In this document: piece by piece, positions 1-10,921 of the stretch | Position numbering within the stretch: the stretch's first letter is position 1 | How the letters are laid out: each line of letters opens with the position of its first letter | From: Adiantum capillus-veneris | Taxonomy: Eukaryota; Streptophyta; Polypodiopsida; Polypodiales; Pteridaceae | Reading direction: 5' to 3' | Assembly: GCA_014529385.2 (NCBI GenBank) | Contig: CM043957.1 | Coordinates: 67,541,503-67,605,502, forward strand | DNA length: 64,000 nucleotides | Position numbers and translations under genes: made by a program | Notes under the pieces: generated by a model | Databases searched by the model: none | What the model saw: the letters and a program-made list of their open reading frames with translations, nothing else | What the model was told of the DNA's origin: nothing

Positions 1-4
1 AAGC

Positions 5-420
5 ATGAACAATACAAATACTGATCTTATAGAAGGAGGCTCCAGTAGCAGGAAGCATAAGTGGAGACATGGTATTTCCAAAGAAAAGAAAAAGAGATTA
101 GAGTCAACTGCAAATATGGTTGCAACGCTCTTGGAAGAGAAACTAGAAAGTGAACAACACATAGTTTTCAGAGTTTTAACGGAGAGTTGTTATGATGTAC
201 ACGTTAAGGTAGAACCTAGTTGTACATGTCCCGATTTTTAGAAGATAGAATCCACACATAAAGCTTTTTTAGCATGTAAGCACATGTACTATGTGTATGT
301 GTATATTCTTGGGCTTCAACCATAAGAGCACATGGTCATTCATTAGCCTCCACTAACTTCCACAAACCTTGCATTTGTATTAGGGCAAACCCGCAAGATA
401 AACCCTGTGGTGTAGTGAAC
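5..420 (+). pseudogene. MULE transposase C-terminus with SWIM zinc finger (fragment)
   Basis: This is the 3' end of a Mutator-like transposase whose body lies left of the window. The reading frame has a basic stretch (SSSRKHKWRHGISKEKKK) followed by a SWIM-type zinc finger: CTCPDF, then about 20 residues later CKHMYYVYV, giving C-x-C ... C-x-H. SWIM fingers sit C-terminal to the DDE domain in MULE and FAR1-type transposases and probably aid DNA or protein binding. A TAG stop falls directly after CTCPDF and cuts the finger, so this copy is dead; the frame can be read on to about 420. The copy at 22964-26000 on the other strand has the same finger and the same downstream sequence, which supports the call. 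Confidence 0.8.
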
Positions 421-862
421 CTAAACCTTAGAGAATGTTGTGTAGAGATATGCATTGAAGGATATTTCTCTTATGTATGAGCTATGGAGTAGATTTTCCC
501 CACCTTTTGAAACTTTTTTTGAATCCTTTTTAGCTATAGAAGCTTTGTGGTATCTATTTAGACGATTGTACAAGCTCAAAACTAGGGCTTTTGGAAACTT
601 GTACATGTTTTGGTGTGTATCATGTGAATAATGTTTCTTTTTGTGAACATTTTTTGTGTCGTTAAAAGAGACTCTAAATCTAAAGCCAAGTTGTTGCAAG
701 ATGATAGATGTTTCTTGGTGTGTATCATATACTGATGTCTTTGTTTTGGATTAAATTTTTTGTATCGTTAGAAAATGCTATGAACTAAAATAAAAAAGCT
801 TGCAAAACTGGTTTTGATTGCAAAATCTTGAAATCAAAAGCTTGCAAATAAAACACACTCTT
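421..862 (+). other. 3' non-coding part of the MULE copy
   Basis: No coding sequence. The stretch matches, with substitutions and indels, the reverse complement of about 22478-22963 downstream of the second MULE copy. Similarity stops after a CACTC at about 862 here and at about 22482 there, which probably marks the element terminus. I did not find a matching terminal inverted repeat at the other end. Confidence 0.55.
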
Positions 863-1343
863 TTGTGATTTGCTTCGCACGTGGAGAGTAAATGTACATG
901 TGGGCTTTCACACTGTGCACCAAAGTTTTTTTGATGTCATAGGGAAGTACAAATGCTGATCAATTTCTTGAGTGATCTACATTAGTAGGTAAGCATTCCA
1001 ATTTTTTAAAGAAATTGTTTCAGGAGTAGGAATAATAAGTTTTACTTGATTAGAGTATTGTGGGTGAGGTAGACTCTTCTTTTTGTCTAAGATCTAGGCA
1101 GAGATTCCTTTTGGCCAAAGGGATAGTCTCTTAAAGGATATTCTAGTTGCAATCATCCAGTTCTTGTATATTTAGTTTTGGCTACAAGTAGATAGTTCAA
1201 CCTATGAGTATAAAATTGGGTATGCAAATAGAATCAGCACATGTGACGTAGGTTTAGTTTAAGAAAACATTGCGGTGACTTTACAAAGTAATTTTTTATT
1301 GATGGCCTTTTAAGACAAAAAATCTCCTTCAAAGGGGGAGTAA
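863..1343. other. Unassigned spacer ending in a polypurine tract
   Basis: No protein domain could be read in any frame. The last bases (AAAGGGGGAGTAA, 1331-1343) look like the polypurine tract that primes plus-strand synthesis next to the 3' LTR of a plus-strand retrotransposon, so the stretch is probably the decayed 3' internal part of one. Confidence 0.4.
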
Positions 1344-1975
1344 TGTTAGGACATAGGTCCTAAGGGCAAGGATAAAGCAAGAATCCAACATCAAGGCTAG
1401 GACCTTTAGGGTGCATTGTGGAAAGGGGTTCTATTTATATGGGCAAGATCGGCTCCATAGGATGAGGTTGGGTGGTGATTTAGTATGCCACTCATTTTTT
1501 GTGTCCTTTGGTCTCACAATAGAAGTAAAAATCAGGTTTCACATTGTGTGCTCTCTTGGACCTTGTGTGCAAGTACACTTGCAAGACCTTAATCTATCTC
1601 CTTCTCTATCTCTTTACACAATAAATTCAAGAGCGTAGATTTGGATTAAAGGAGAGTGAAGCTGGTATGTACCTTGAATAATACACTTCTCTTCCATTTT
1701 TTAGCGCTGACTCAAAAGTCTTAATCATAAAGAAGTCTTAATGACTCTGGGTTACTTTACTGAGTGTGATCTTACTCAACTAGGTATTTTTCCTTTGGTG
1801 TGACCGGATTGTGTTTCTCTTGTTAGGTCTGAAGATCATTTCTTCACTTCACTTTCTATCTATCCTTAATACGCTTTGTAAAAATCTTACCATTCTTACT
1901 TAGACTTTAACTTTTTTCGTTTTGAGCGTTGACTCATTTCTCTATTGATATCATCCAACTGATACCATGTTCTTG
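1344..1975 (+). repeat. Probable 3' LTR of a degenerate LTR retrotransposon
   Basis: It starts with TGTTAGGACATAGG directly behind the polypurine tract, as plant LTRs do, and has a TATA-like TATTTATATGGG near 1431. The end is not defined: no partner LTR is in the window and no clear CA with a target duplication was found, so the right boundary is a guess. Confidence 0.4.
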
Positions 1976-2306
1976 ACAGTTAAGGATTTCATACTGATCT
2001 TTCAATTAATCTTGCAATATCTCCTCCCTTGTGTACCCAATTTATTTCCTCCATCCTTATTTCTCTTATGTCTATAGCTTACTGCCTCATCTTTCACTTG
2101 GTAATCCAATAATTTCACGTATCATAACAATTAGACTTATAAAACACCATTGACGATTTGAATCTCAAAAGAATTGACTGACTAGAGATGCTTGAATTCC
2201 ATAAATATGACGATTGATTACATCCGCATAAAAATTTCCTCAAAAGTGCCATCAATATCTTGAAGAATAATTATAAGATGTTCCGAAGAACCAACCAAAA
2301 ATATGA
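1976..2306. other. No recognisable feature
   Basis: AT-rich stretch without a readable domain. A minus-strand TGGTATCAG around 1957-1966 resembles the start of a tRNA-Met primer site but diverges straight after it, so it was not called. Confidence 0.4.
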
Positions 2307-3352
2307 TCAAGGGCTTGGACAAAAGGGAGATATTGATTTGATTCCAAAAGGTCCACAATATCTGAATGCAAGCTTACAAAATTTCCCTAGCTTTAAGGAG
2401 CTGCGTTTGGTTTTGACTCTGAGGAAAACTTGTTCGCCTGCACTAAAGCTTCTAACGGAGCGGTGAAGATCATCGTAGATCTTCTGCCTATCACTACCTC
2501 TCTTCAGGTTGTCTCTAATGACTAGAAGTTGATGATCCATCTCTTCCAGGGTAGACAACGGTAGGAACATGAAGAGCTAGGTCGGCTAATTGAAGAGGGA
2601 CTAAACATTCCTGACCATACAAGGCTTTAAAAGGTGATATTCCGAGGCTGCAATGGTGAGAAGAGTTATAAGAAAACTCGACTAGGGAAAGAAACTTGAT
2701 CCATTGCTTGGGCCGCTGTTTGCAGTATGCTCGCAACATATCTTCAATGACTTGATTCACTCGCTCAGTATGACCATCAATCTCCGGATGATATGCTGAG
2801 TTGAGATTTAGTTGGGTACCCAAAGATCGAAACATGGCTTGCCAAAACTTAGAAGTAAATTTGGTATCCTGATCACTGATGATTCTTGCAGGGATTCATG
2901 TAATCTTACTACTCTTTGACAAATACTTGGGCTATGTCGATGGCGGTGGCTATCTGCTTGACTGGAATTAGATGAGCCACCTTGGAGAGCTTATCTACTA
3001 TGACAAAAATAGAATCATAGTTTCCCGTTATCTTTGGAAGACTTGTAACAAAGTCCATAGTCAGACATTTCCACTTCATTTGAGGAATATCTAGGGGCTG
3101 AAGCTTTCCAGGTATTAAAGAAGACCAGCAGCTAAGGTATAGTCAGTTAAGTGTTCCCTCAGGCTCTGAGCTTGAATCTCTTGCGGAAGAGGTCTAAAAT
3201 AGGGGTCTACCTGAATTTCTTGTTGAACTCCCTCGGGTAAAGAAGAGCTAAGGAGTGAAATTAGTCAAAGTTGATGAGGACAGGACTGCTGGTCAAGAGG
3301 TCTTTGAGTCTATTGAAGGCAGCATCTCTCCCCAACGAAAAAGAAAGAGCTG
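2307..3352 (-). pseudogene. Ty3/gypsy pol remnant: RT end plus integrase
   Basis: Read from 3352 downward, it starts with the end of reverse transcriptase (AAFNRLKDLLTSSPVL), then the linker before integrase (DPYFRPLPQEIQAQSLREHL), with the RNase H missing between them. The integrase core follows: MDFVTSLPKITGNYDSIFVI, VDKLSKVAHL, and SAYHPEIDGHTERVNQ, where the last motif holds the third catalytic residue (E). The C-terminal part continues to 2307 in another frame (IYDDLHRSVRSFSAGEQVFL). Several frameshifts and stops, for example near 2545 and 2905, make it non-functional. Chromovirus-type Ty3 integrase is the best fit; no chromodomain could be read. Confidence 0.8.
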
Positions 3353-5510
3353 TCCTCAACTTGAATAAAAATACGTAATTGATGAAGATTCTTGATACTT
3401 CTTGCGACTTAACTTCTTGTTAACGCTCTCCTCTTGACTTCTCTCTTACACTTCTTCATCCCCAAAAATCTGCTAATATAATATTGGAATCATGGAAAAT
3501 CTTTCTTAATAAGCTATCTTCCTGAATAAGTCATCGTGTTTGTGGCTTCTTCGATATGCTACTTCCTCTTTATAAGCTATTGGTAATCCCTTCTTTATCA
3601 ACACTTTTTATCATCTTATTTTTGCGATCTTCACTCTCTTGTAATTTAATCATTTTCTTATCTGATAGAGTCTTGGCAAGAAGACTTGGTTCTTGCTGTA
3701 TGCATATCTCACTTGCAGAGTGCAGACGAGGCAGTTAAAAGACAATTCTTAGAGTGATACAAAGATCTCCTCTTTCCTCAGTCAAATTCTTCTGTCGGCC
3801 AGACGATATGGAAGATATGGCGATATCTCACAAGAGGGACTCTCTGGGATAGAGACCATTTCCGCAACAATACCTACGTGCTATGGTTACAGAGGCTCTG
3901 AGACTTGGCCCTCGATACTACTGTGTCAAAAAGACACGAGATCCTGGGTTCTCCACAAGGTTGTTGTTGCTTGCAGTTTATCCCCCATTCCAAGATTTGC
4001 CTTGATACCATCTGGAGTCTTCCTCTTAGAGGTCCTTTTCTTTTCTCATTTCATACCCGAGAAATTGCTCAAGCTATTTCTCATAGAACCATTCCAAAGG
4101 GTGAGCGTCCTAACATGTGTGGCGCTTGTGATACTTGGTTATGTGACCATATATTAGAGGATCTTCATGAGTTGTAAACTTTATTGCCCCTCTCTGTAAT
4201 TACTTCCTGCCTCCCTTGTAATCCTATTTTGGCTTTAATTGAAGAAATAACCTTTTTTTGAAAAATTTGAGTATTGTCCGTACTTCTTTGTCTTGAAATG
4301 TTAGTCTCTTCTCTTTATTAAATTTTTAAGGACATCTCTATTTAGTGCTTTCAGCAAAGGGTCTTCTGTTTATGATAGTTTTGAGTAAAAATTCCAACTT
4401 TGAGTTCTTGGCTAACTCTTAAGTTTGTTTCTTATTCTTCTTTGGAGTTTAAATGTCTGCAATATTTATGAGCTCATCTATTGCACTTTCCCATCTTGAT
4501 TCCTTGTGCGTTTTTAAGCACGTCACATTTACTGTCTTTTCTATTTGTCTTGAGATGCTATAAGTAGAAGTTTACTTTCAAAATCTGGAAATAAAATTGG
4601 ACCATACCATATCTCTTTGGTCCCAATCCTAGCTTTCTTTCATCATTGCAATCCGTAATTATTCAATAGTTGTACGCATCCCCATAGGGTTAACCGTGTA
4701 ACTCCATTCGACCCACATGTTATCCATTTCTTAGTAGAAATGGCACTTTCCTTAGGAGAGAAAAGTTTGATAAGGTGTTTCAACATGACTAACGTGTTCT
4801 CTATTTTGGCTATCCCCATTCTTTCAGGACTATCCTATAAAATTCTTCTTCTTGAATATTCCAAGCCATCAGTAATTTCAAAACGAGTCTTGGCTATATA
4901 TACTTATAGATTTATCTGTGGCTAATCACAAGAACTTCTTGGATTTCTTCATTACTACTCATAATTATGTTCCAGTCAATGTGACAAAAATTAATTCTTC
5001 ATGTGGTAGCTACTTTACCCAATCTTGCTCCTTATTACTAAGCTTAAGGAAGAATGACAAGTAAAGCTCAATAAAGGTTTCATCCATTCCACTTTCATGT
5101 GTCTTTGCACAAGTGCATGCGTCTTTATTCATTTATGCCACTTCCATGCGTCTTCACACAAGTGCATTAAATAGTCTCTCACAAATTTCTATATCGCTCA
5201 TTTCCAACTTTACTCACACTTCCCACTTGGTTAAATCCAAGGGATAAGTATAGGTTTCTGGAAATAAGAGCTACCTAAAATGTTCCAGCATAGCGAGCCT
5301 TCGCTCTAGCGTAGCAATTCCCATCCTCTCATAGATAATCCGATGAATTTCTTCTAGCAGATCCCAAGCCATCTTGAAAACTTTTGAATAATTTATTGGA
5401 ACATCAAGGCTTCATTTTGTAATATATTATTGAAATTTGGGTGTAGAATAGACTGAGTTTTTTTTCCCTTATGCATTAATCCAAAATTCCAAGGTCCAAG
5501 GTCCAAAACC
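3353..5510. other. Decayed interior of the Tekay-like element
   Basis: The ORFs here are short and unconvincing. On the minus strand near 5250-5400 a short stretch (MAWDLLEEIHRIIYERMG, then LERRLAML) could be the start of a gag protein, in the right place just downstream of the primer site. A plus-strand ORF of 90 codons at 3905-4177 has no recognisable motif. Around 5090-5165 there are two imperfect copies of a CATG(T/C)GTCTT(T/C)(G/A)CACAAGTGCAT block. Confidence 0.4.
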
Positions 5511-5524
5511 TGGCTCTGATACCA
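5511..5524 (-). other. Primer binding site (tRNA-Met type)
   Basis: On the minus strand this reads TGGTATCAGAGCCA, the plant retrotransposon primer site complementary to initiator tRNA-Met. It lies two bases behind the CACA that ends the LTR at 5527, fixing element orientation. Confidence 0.9.
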
Positions 5525-7604
5525 CTTGTGAGGGCCATACCCAGACTCGACCCTACTCACCTCCCTCAATCCTCCAAACCGTTCCAAGGAATGACGTAGA
5601 TCTATCTGCAAGTATCCCTCCCACTTGGGACCGACACTCAGACACGACTCCAGTCTATCTCGAATGCCAACCCAAGGGGGTATATCCCTCATTCAACGAT
5701 TCTATCCGCTTCTCATAATCAATTTGTCCTTGACAGCTTTCCGCACCCAAAATCGTGGTCCTTAGTCTTGATTCTCTTGATCTTTAACTTGAGGATCTGC
5801 TCTTGCTTTCTTGTTCTCCCTTGGTTCATGGCGATAACCCCTTTTTCTTGACAAGCAGGCACGACAGTTATCACTTTCCCCTAAGAAGGAGGATCTTGCA
5901 AACCTACCTGGTCTCGCTTGTCCCCGATTACCCATTTTTATCCCATGTATTCCTAGCATTTTACATAAAATTTTTAAATCAACATCTGGCTATCTAACCC
6001 TCTGGATCTACCCACCCACCGAACCATTTTATGTAAATCCCTTCCCAAGGTAGTACATAATTACTACAAAATCAGGAAGACAGCAATCTGTCAGACATCA
6101 TCAGACAACAAGCAGCATGAAATCTGTTACATACCCTCATTCAAGAAAATTCATATGGTTATTCCCACCATATCTTTATTTAGAAACTTTTAATTCATCT
6201 TCTTTTCTTTATTTGCTATAATTAGCTTGTAACTAGTTTTCTAACTAATCATGCAACACATTTAGTTTCAGCCAATTCACCTGGCCTCCCCATTCAGGAC
6301 CAAGATAATCGGTTACAAGCCATCAAAATGGCAGTACCTTCACAATATTTTCCAGAATTAAGTGTTTGGGAAAGGCTCATCAAGTAATTTAATCATTCCT
6401 TCCTAAGCATTTTATTTCGAGTGGTATAGCACCATCTGGTGACAGATGCACATGATAGCCCCTATATTCCTAGCCTTTCTAGTTCCTTTTTAAGCAACCA
6501 AAATGAACAATTTTCTTAATTAAATTCACATCATCCTCCCTAAATATGACCTTCTCATCCAACTATTGGCATCAGGCCATATCCAGATTATGGCCGATTT
6601 TCAATAAGAAACCGCGGGTACTTCACTCGACCGGGCAAAAATAAAACAAAACCATTCATCCCTTATCCCTCGGGCATGAATGGACTAGGTATAACAACTT
6701 GCCGGTTACACTGCCCTAGCCAAAAAGGGCCAATCTCCGTCAAGTTCCCTAAGAGAACCTCTCAATGGGCCGGCCTTTCAATCAAATTGAACCCAAGAAG
6801 ATCCATCTTGGTTTCCGATCATTTCCAGACAATCTTCAAAACTCCTAGCTAAATCTATGTTTTCCAATGGGCTATCCCTATCACGTCTCGAGATTCCTTT
6901 TTAACTCCTAGTTGATAATTTACAGGTTCATTCATTTATCAACCTTAATTCTACTTTCATCAATTATCTACCAGCCAAGTTTACTTAGAAAATACAAGCG
7001 AGTTTTTGTCATGGCATTTGATGGTTAATGTCTCTTAAAAAATGCCAACTTTTTAAATTCAATCCCCGTTTTGTACGATTCTCAGGTTTTGCTATCCATG
7101 GGGCATCTCCATAGAAGCTTGTAGAGTTTTTGGTTCAAACAACACGGAGATCAATCCCGCGAAGTTATCCCCTATCTCCCCCATCCCGTATTTACAAAAA
7201 AACTTGAAATTGACAACTTTAGAAATACTCTTCAATACCAAAAATTGAACTACTTCTATCGGGTTTAGATAACTACTCTTTTCTTATGGTGCCTAGATTT
7301 CCATTTTAGGAAGCTAGAAGATCGTCCTATAATTTATGAGTCTTCGAGCTTTCCATTAAAGCTCGCTTTTGGGGATAAAATGGGAATCTAGAGCTTTCCA
7401 TTAAGGCTTGGAAAGAGAGGATTATAACCATACATTCTTCCTACCATAAAGAGACATGAAAACCCTAAGCTTGATTACCATAATGAGACTAAACCTTTCT
7501 CTCTTTAATGGGACAAGGTTTCCATGGAAGCTTAACCCTGATTACACAAGGTCACCATGGAAGCTAAACCCTAAATTGTAAGCTTGTGTTTCAAAGCTTT
7601 TCCT

Positions 7605-8050
7605 AAGTGCCAAGTTACCATTAAAGCTTAGCTTAAGAGTGCAAACCTACCTTTGAAGCTTAACTTAATGATGCATAGATACTCTTAGCACTTAATCCTA
7701 ATTGCGAGGTTACCCTTAAAGCTTAAACCTAAAAATACAAGGTAGTCACTAAAGCTTACACCTAAGTGCAAAGTTACCATTAAGCTTAGCTTATGAGTGC
7801 AAATATACCTTTGAAGATTAACTTTATGATGCATAGATACTCTTATCACTTAACCCTACTTGCGAGGTTTCCATTAAAGCTTAAACCTAAAATACAAGGT
7901 AGTCACTAAAGCTTACACCTAAGTGCAAAGTAACCATTAAATCTTAGCTTACGAGTGAAAATATACCTTTGAAGCTTAACTTAATGATGCATAACTGACA
8001 TTAATACTTAACCCTAATTCTAAGGTTACCATTAAAGCTTAAACTTAAAA
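7605..8050. repeat. 158-bp tandem repeat, about 2.8 copies
   Basis: Copies begin at 7605, 7764 and 7921 with AAGTGC(A/C)AAGT(T/A)ACCATTAA, a period of 157-159 bp. Inside each unit the short word AAAGCTTA recurs about every 40 bp, and looser copies extend left to about 7320. It lies in the R/U5 part of the long LTR. Confidence 0.85.
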
Positions 8051-8379
8051 TGATGCATATAAACCTTCCTAGTATTAAAACACATGGGTTAATTAATCCT
8101 ACTAGAAATGAAGATTACCTCCTCTAAACAAGAGGGAAGTGGGGTTGAAGTCCTTCTTGAAGAGATGTGAGGCTCAAGGAGGAAGGAAGGGATTTAGGAT
8201 GAAGAGAAAGAAGAGACGATCTTCTTGACAAAACCCTGAAGGGTTTGGCCTTCAAGAGAGGGAGAGAGCAAGAGCAAGGTTTAATGGAAACCTTGATTTA
8301 CTTAAGCATAATCTTGAGAATGGCAAGTACGCAAGTAGCTTAGCAATATGTGTGTGCAATTACAAAGGAGAGGGGGGTG

Positions 8380-8389
8380 CTTATATAGG
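8380..8389 (-). promoter_or_regulatory. LTR TATA box
   Basis: The minus strand reads CCTATATAAG about 12 bp downstream of the 29-bp repeat, followed by a pyrimidine-rich leader. This fits the RNA polymerase II promoter of the LTR, with transcription starting near 8350. Confidence 0.7.
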
Positions 8390-8400
8390 AAATGGTGGGT

Positions 8401-8627
8401 ATTCTTTTCTCAATTCCTATTGGACCCCAATTCTCTTCTCAATTCCTATTGGACCCCAATTCTCTTCTAAAATCCTATTGGACCACAATTCTCTTCTCAA
8501 TTGCTATTGGACCCAAATTCTCTTCTCAATTGCTAATGGACCCCAATTCTCTTCTCAATTGCTATTGGACCCCAATTCTCTTCTTAATTCCTATTGGACC
8601 CCAATTTTCTTCTTAATTCTTATCTCT
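8401..8627. repeat. 29-bp minisatellite in U3 with CCAAT boxes
   Basis: Seven units with starts 29 bp apart (8418, 8447, 8476 and so on). The minus strand of each unit contains GGGGTCCAATAGG; six of seven keep an intact CCAAT and one has CCATT. The array ends just upstream of the LTR TATA box, where CCAAT boxes normally act. Confidence 0.9.
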
Positions 8628-8928
8628 TAACTTTATCTTTCAATCAAGTTAGTCCCTTTTTCTCCTAGTTCCCAATTTAATCAGTTCCCACGCAGCTTTT
8701 GATGAAGAAGTATAAAAATAATCTTAATCTTTTTGAAAAAATATAGGGATGACATAATTTCTTATCCGAAATATCCTTGTCTTTTCGTTCTGGAGTAAAG
8801 GCTCGTTGTCCGCATGACTTCTTTGTCGATCTTGCTTTTTCTAAATTATTTTCTAGGATAAATTTTTTTTGAATGGCTCTAGGGTTTAGGGAGAGACCTT
8901 ACACGGATATTTAGTTTACAGTCTCACA

Positions 8929-9270
8929 GGTCAGCATATTCATGCATAGCCCAAGGTGTAAGAATTGGCAGGCTGTCAAGAGGATTTTTTGCTACTTGAG
9001 TGGCACTTTACATCTTGGCTTGTTTTATCCCAAGGGGAGATCATTGCCACCAGATTTACATGCTTTTTTGGACTGAGATTGGGCCAATTGTTTTAACACA
9101 CTCTACAAGTAGTTTTTGTTTCATGCTTGGCAGCTCATGCATATCATGATTGAGCAAGAAGCAACCTACTATGACCACTTCCAATTGTGAGGGTGAGTGC
9201 AGGGCAATCTTCAACTACAGTTGAGTGTATATGGCTCAGACAACTTACGGTTGATTTGGGTGTTGGAGAG
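8929..9270 (+). pseudogene. Ty1/copia pol C-terminus (RNase H region) fragment
   Basis: The plus strand reads FMHSPRCKNWQAVKRIFCYL, SGTLHLGLFYPKG, LHAFLD-stop-DWANCF, which matches the copia segment FMxxP..HW.AVKRIxRYLxGT..GLxF and the following DADWA of RNase H. The D-A-D-W motif is broken by a stop, and further stops follow. The fragment starts exactly at the edge of the Tekay-like LTR (8928/8929), so its upstream part was separated by that insertion. It probably belongs with the LTR at 10922-11760. Confidence 0.75.
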
Positions 9271-10908
9271 GACAGTGCCAACACTATCTACACTAGCCAA
9301 CTTTTTGAAAAGCTTTAAAATGTAAAATTCGGCTTTCGAGAGCCACTTCATTTCATTCAAAAACTGCATTATTTTTAGCTCTTGGCTTGTTTTTACATAC
9401 TTCATTGAGCTAGAAATTAATCTAACTTTTGAATCATGCATGAGAGGTTGTCCAAATTGCAAAATTTGCTTTTGTAGAAGCATTTTATCTCTCTCATTTT
9501 TGATATATATGCATAAATTTTCTACTTTAGAGCATCATGTGCATAACCAAAGGCATTTTTTTTCCCTTGGGTTTTTTGCCCTTCGGAAAATTTGGGTATG
9601 CAAGACCCTAGCTTTAGGTTTTCATTAAATGTTTTTTGTGTGCATTTGGCTTCCAATAATTGGCCTTTGGGGCTTGTGTTCACACTTAGCTTCAAATCAA
9701 CTTCTTTTGCAAATAGAAAGATCAAGAGGCTTCTCTCTACAAAGGGGATGCTTGCTCAAGGATGCTCAAAAGAGCATGAATAGGTGTAATCCTTCCATGA
9801 TGTTGCTCTTTCTCATCTCTTCATTCTCTTGCTTGGCTTAAGTGAAAGTTTTCTTTTAAGCTATGGTTTTTTCATGTTCGAAAGCTAGGCATTCTAAAGT
9901 TTCAACACTTTGCTTTGTGAGAATTAACTCATTAAAAAATTAGGTTTTATGTGTCCTAATCATAGGTAATTGGCCTTGACCTTAGGTTAATGTAGGATCA
10001 TTTCTTGCTAGTCCTAGACTCTTAGTGATAGTCTTAATACTCCATTCATGTTTGTCATGACCTAAGGCTATGATTAAGCTTTAGTCCTTTAGTCCAATTG
10101 CCATTAGTATCTCAGGTTGGAAGTAATAAAATAGTGCTAAAAAATGAATCAATGAAGCAAAAAAGTGTCAAGAAAAAGTAGCAAAAATGCTACTAAGACA
10201 CATGAAAAGAAAATTTATATGTTATGTTGTGTCTTTGTGAGGTCTAGTGCCTTATTGGCACTCGGCAGGTAAGGGGAATCACCTTGGCCCGCTTGGTCAA
10301 GGCCCTAAACCGATGCCCTGGGCTAATAGGGGTAGACCGTCGCCTTGGTAGGCTAGTAGGCTTTTGAAACACCTTCTTGATGGTTCAAGGAGCCGAGAGT
10401 CGCATCTAGACTTGCCTTGGGGTGGTAGCCTTGTGATTGTGCTTTACTTTTTTCAATGAATGACTAACAAAACTTCCATGAGCTTCAAAAAGCTTTGACA
10501 ATGTACTGATAGATTAGGAGTTTTTTTATAGCCCATAGACATGCTAGATTTGGATGATTTATTAAGATTGTTCACATAGTTTTTAGGCTAATAGGTTTAT
10601 GAACTTGCATTAGCCTAGGGTCATAATTGATTGCTTGTGTTTCATGCATAAAACTGAAATTTCAAAGTGGTTTAATCTTCACAATAGTTTAGGTGTTTTT
10701 TTGCTTTATGTTATCTAGTTTTTGATTATGATTGACCCATCTTTTCGAAGCAAAAAATCACTTTGCATGATTGTTCATTTGTGCTTCATGTTTTATTCAT
10801 TTTTGGTGGCCTTTGATGCTCATTACTTGTTCTTATATTTTGCAGCTCAACTGTTCTTCCATGTCACCGTATCTTGCTTCACCGGCACATGAGGATGTGC
10901 ACCAAATT
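9271..10908. other. Non-coding 3' region of the copia element
   Basis: No domain is readable. A block at about 10255-10440 is visibly richer in G and C than its surroundings and has many CCTTGG/CTTGG words, but it does not fold as a tRNA and I cannot name it. Confidence 0.4.
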
Positions 10909-10921
10909 AGAAAGGGGGGAA
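10909..10921 (+). other. Polypurine tract
   Basis: AGAAAGGGGGGAA lies directly before TGTTAG of the following LTR, the expected place for the plus-strand primer. Confidence 0.75.

Larger units (their letters stand above)
2307..8928 (-). mobile_element. Tekay/Del-like Ty3/gypsy retrotransposon, internally deleted
   Basis: A minus-strand element is defined by its 5' LTR (5527-8928), a tRNA-Met primer site (5511-5524) and a pol remnant (2307-3352) in the same orientation. Only about 2.2 kb lies between primer site and pol, too little for gag, protease and most of RT, so the interior is deleted. No 3' LTR was found; the left boundary is simply where coding similarity ends. The integrase style (DSIFVIVDKLSKVAHLIPV) is that of chromoviruses, and very long LTRs are known in the Tekay/Del lineage. 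The right edge (8928/8929) lies inside a copia pol fragment, so the element probably inserted there. Confidence 0.7.
5527..8928 (-). repeat. 5' LTR, 3.4 kb, of the Tekay-like element
   Basis: On the minus strand the LTR starts TGTGAGACTGTAAAC and ends GGCCCTCACA, so the ends form a 6-bp inverted repeat (TGTGAG/CTCACA). U3 runs from 8928 to the TATA box at 8380-8389; R and U5 cover the remaining 2.8 kb. It holds a 29-bp promoter-proximal repeat and a 158-bp repeat, listed separately. The gypsy body on its 3' side and the copia fragment that resumes at 8929 support the boundaries. Without a 3' LTR the length could not be cross-checked. Confidence 0.7.

Noticed and set aside
1957-1966. Minus-strand TGGTATCAG as a primer binding site
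   Set aside because: The match to tRNA-Met ends after nine bases (TTGG follows) and no gag or LTR structure supports it.
3905-4177. Plus-strand ORF of 90 codons as a host gene
   Set aside because: Lies inside a deleted retrotransposon, lacks motifs and neighbours, and has no supporting second copy.
8352-8630. Two overlapping frames with repeated LLDPNSLL/GPQFSS-like units
   Set aside because: Product of the 29-bp minisatellite, readable in several frames; lies in an LTR promoter.
10255-10440. GC-rich block as a tRNA or other RNA gene
   Set aside because: No cloverleaf, no A/B box arrangement and no conserved arms could be drawn.
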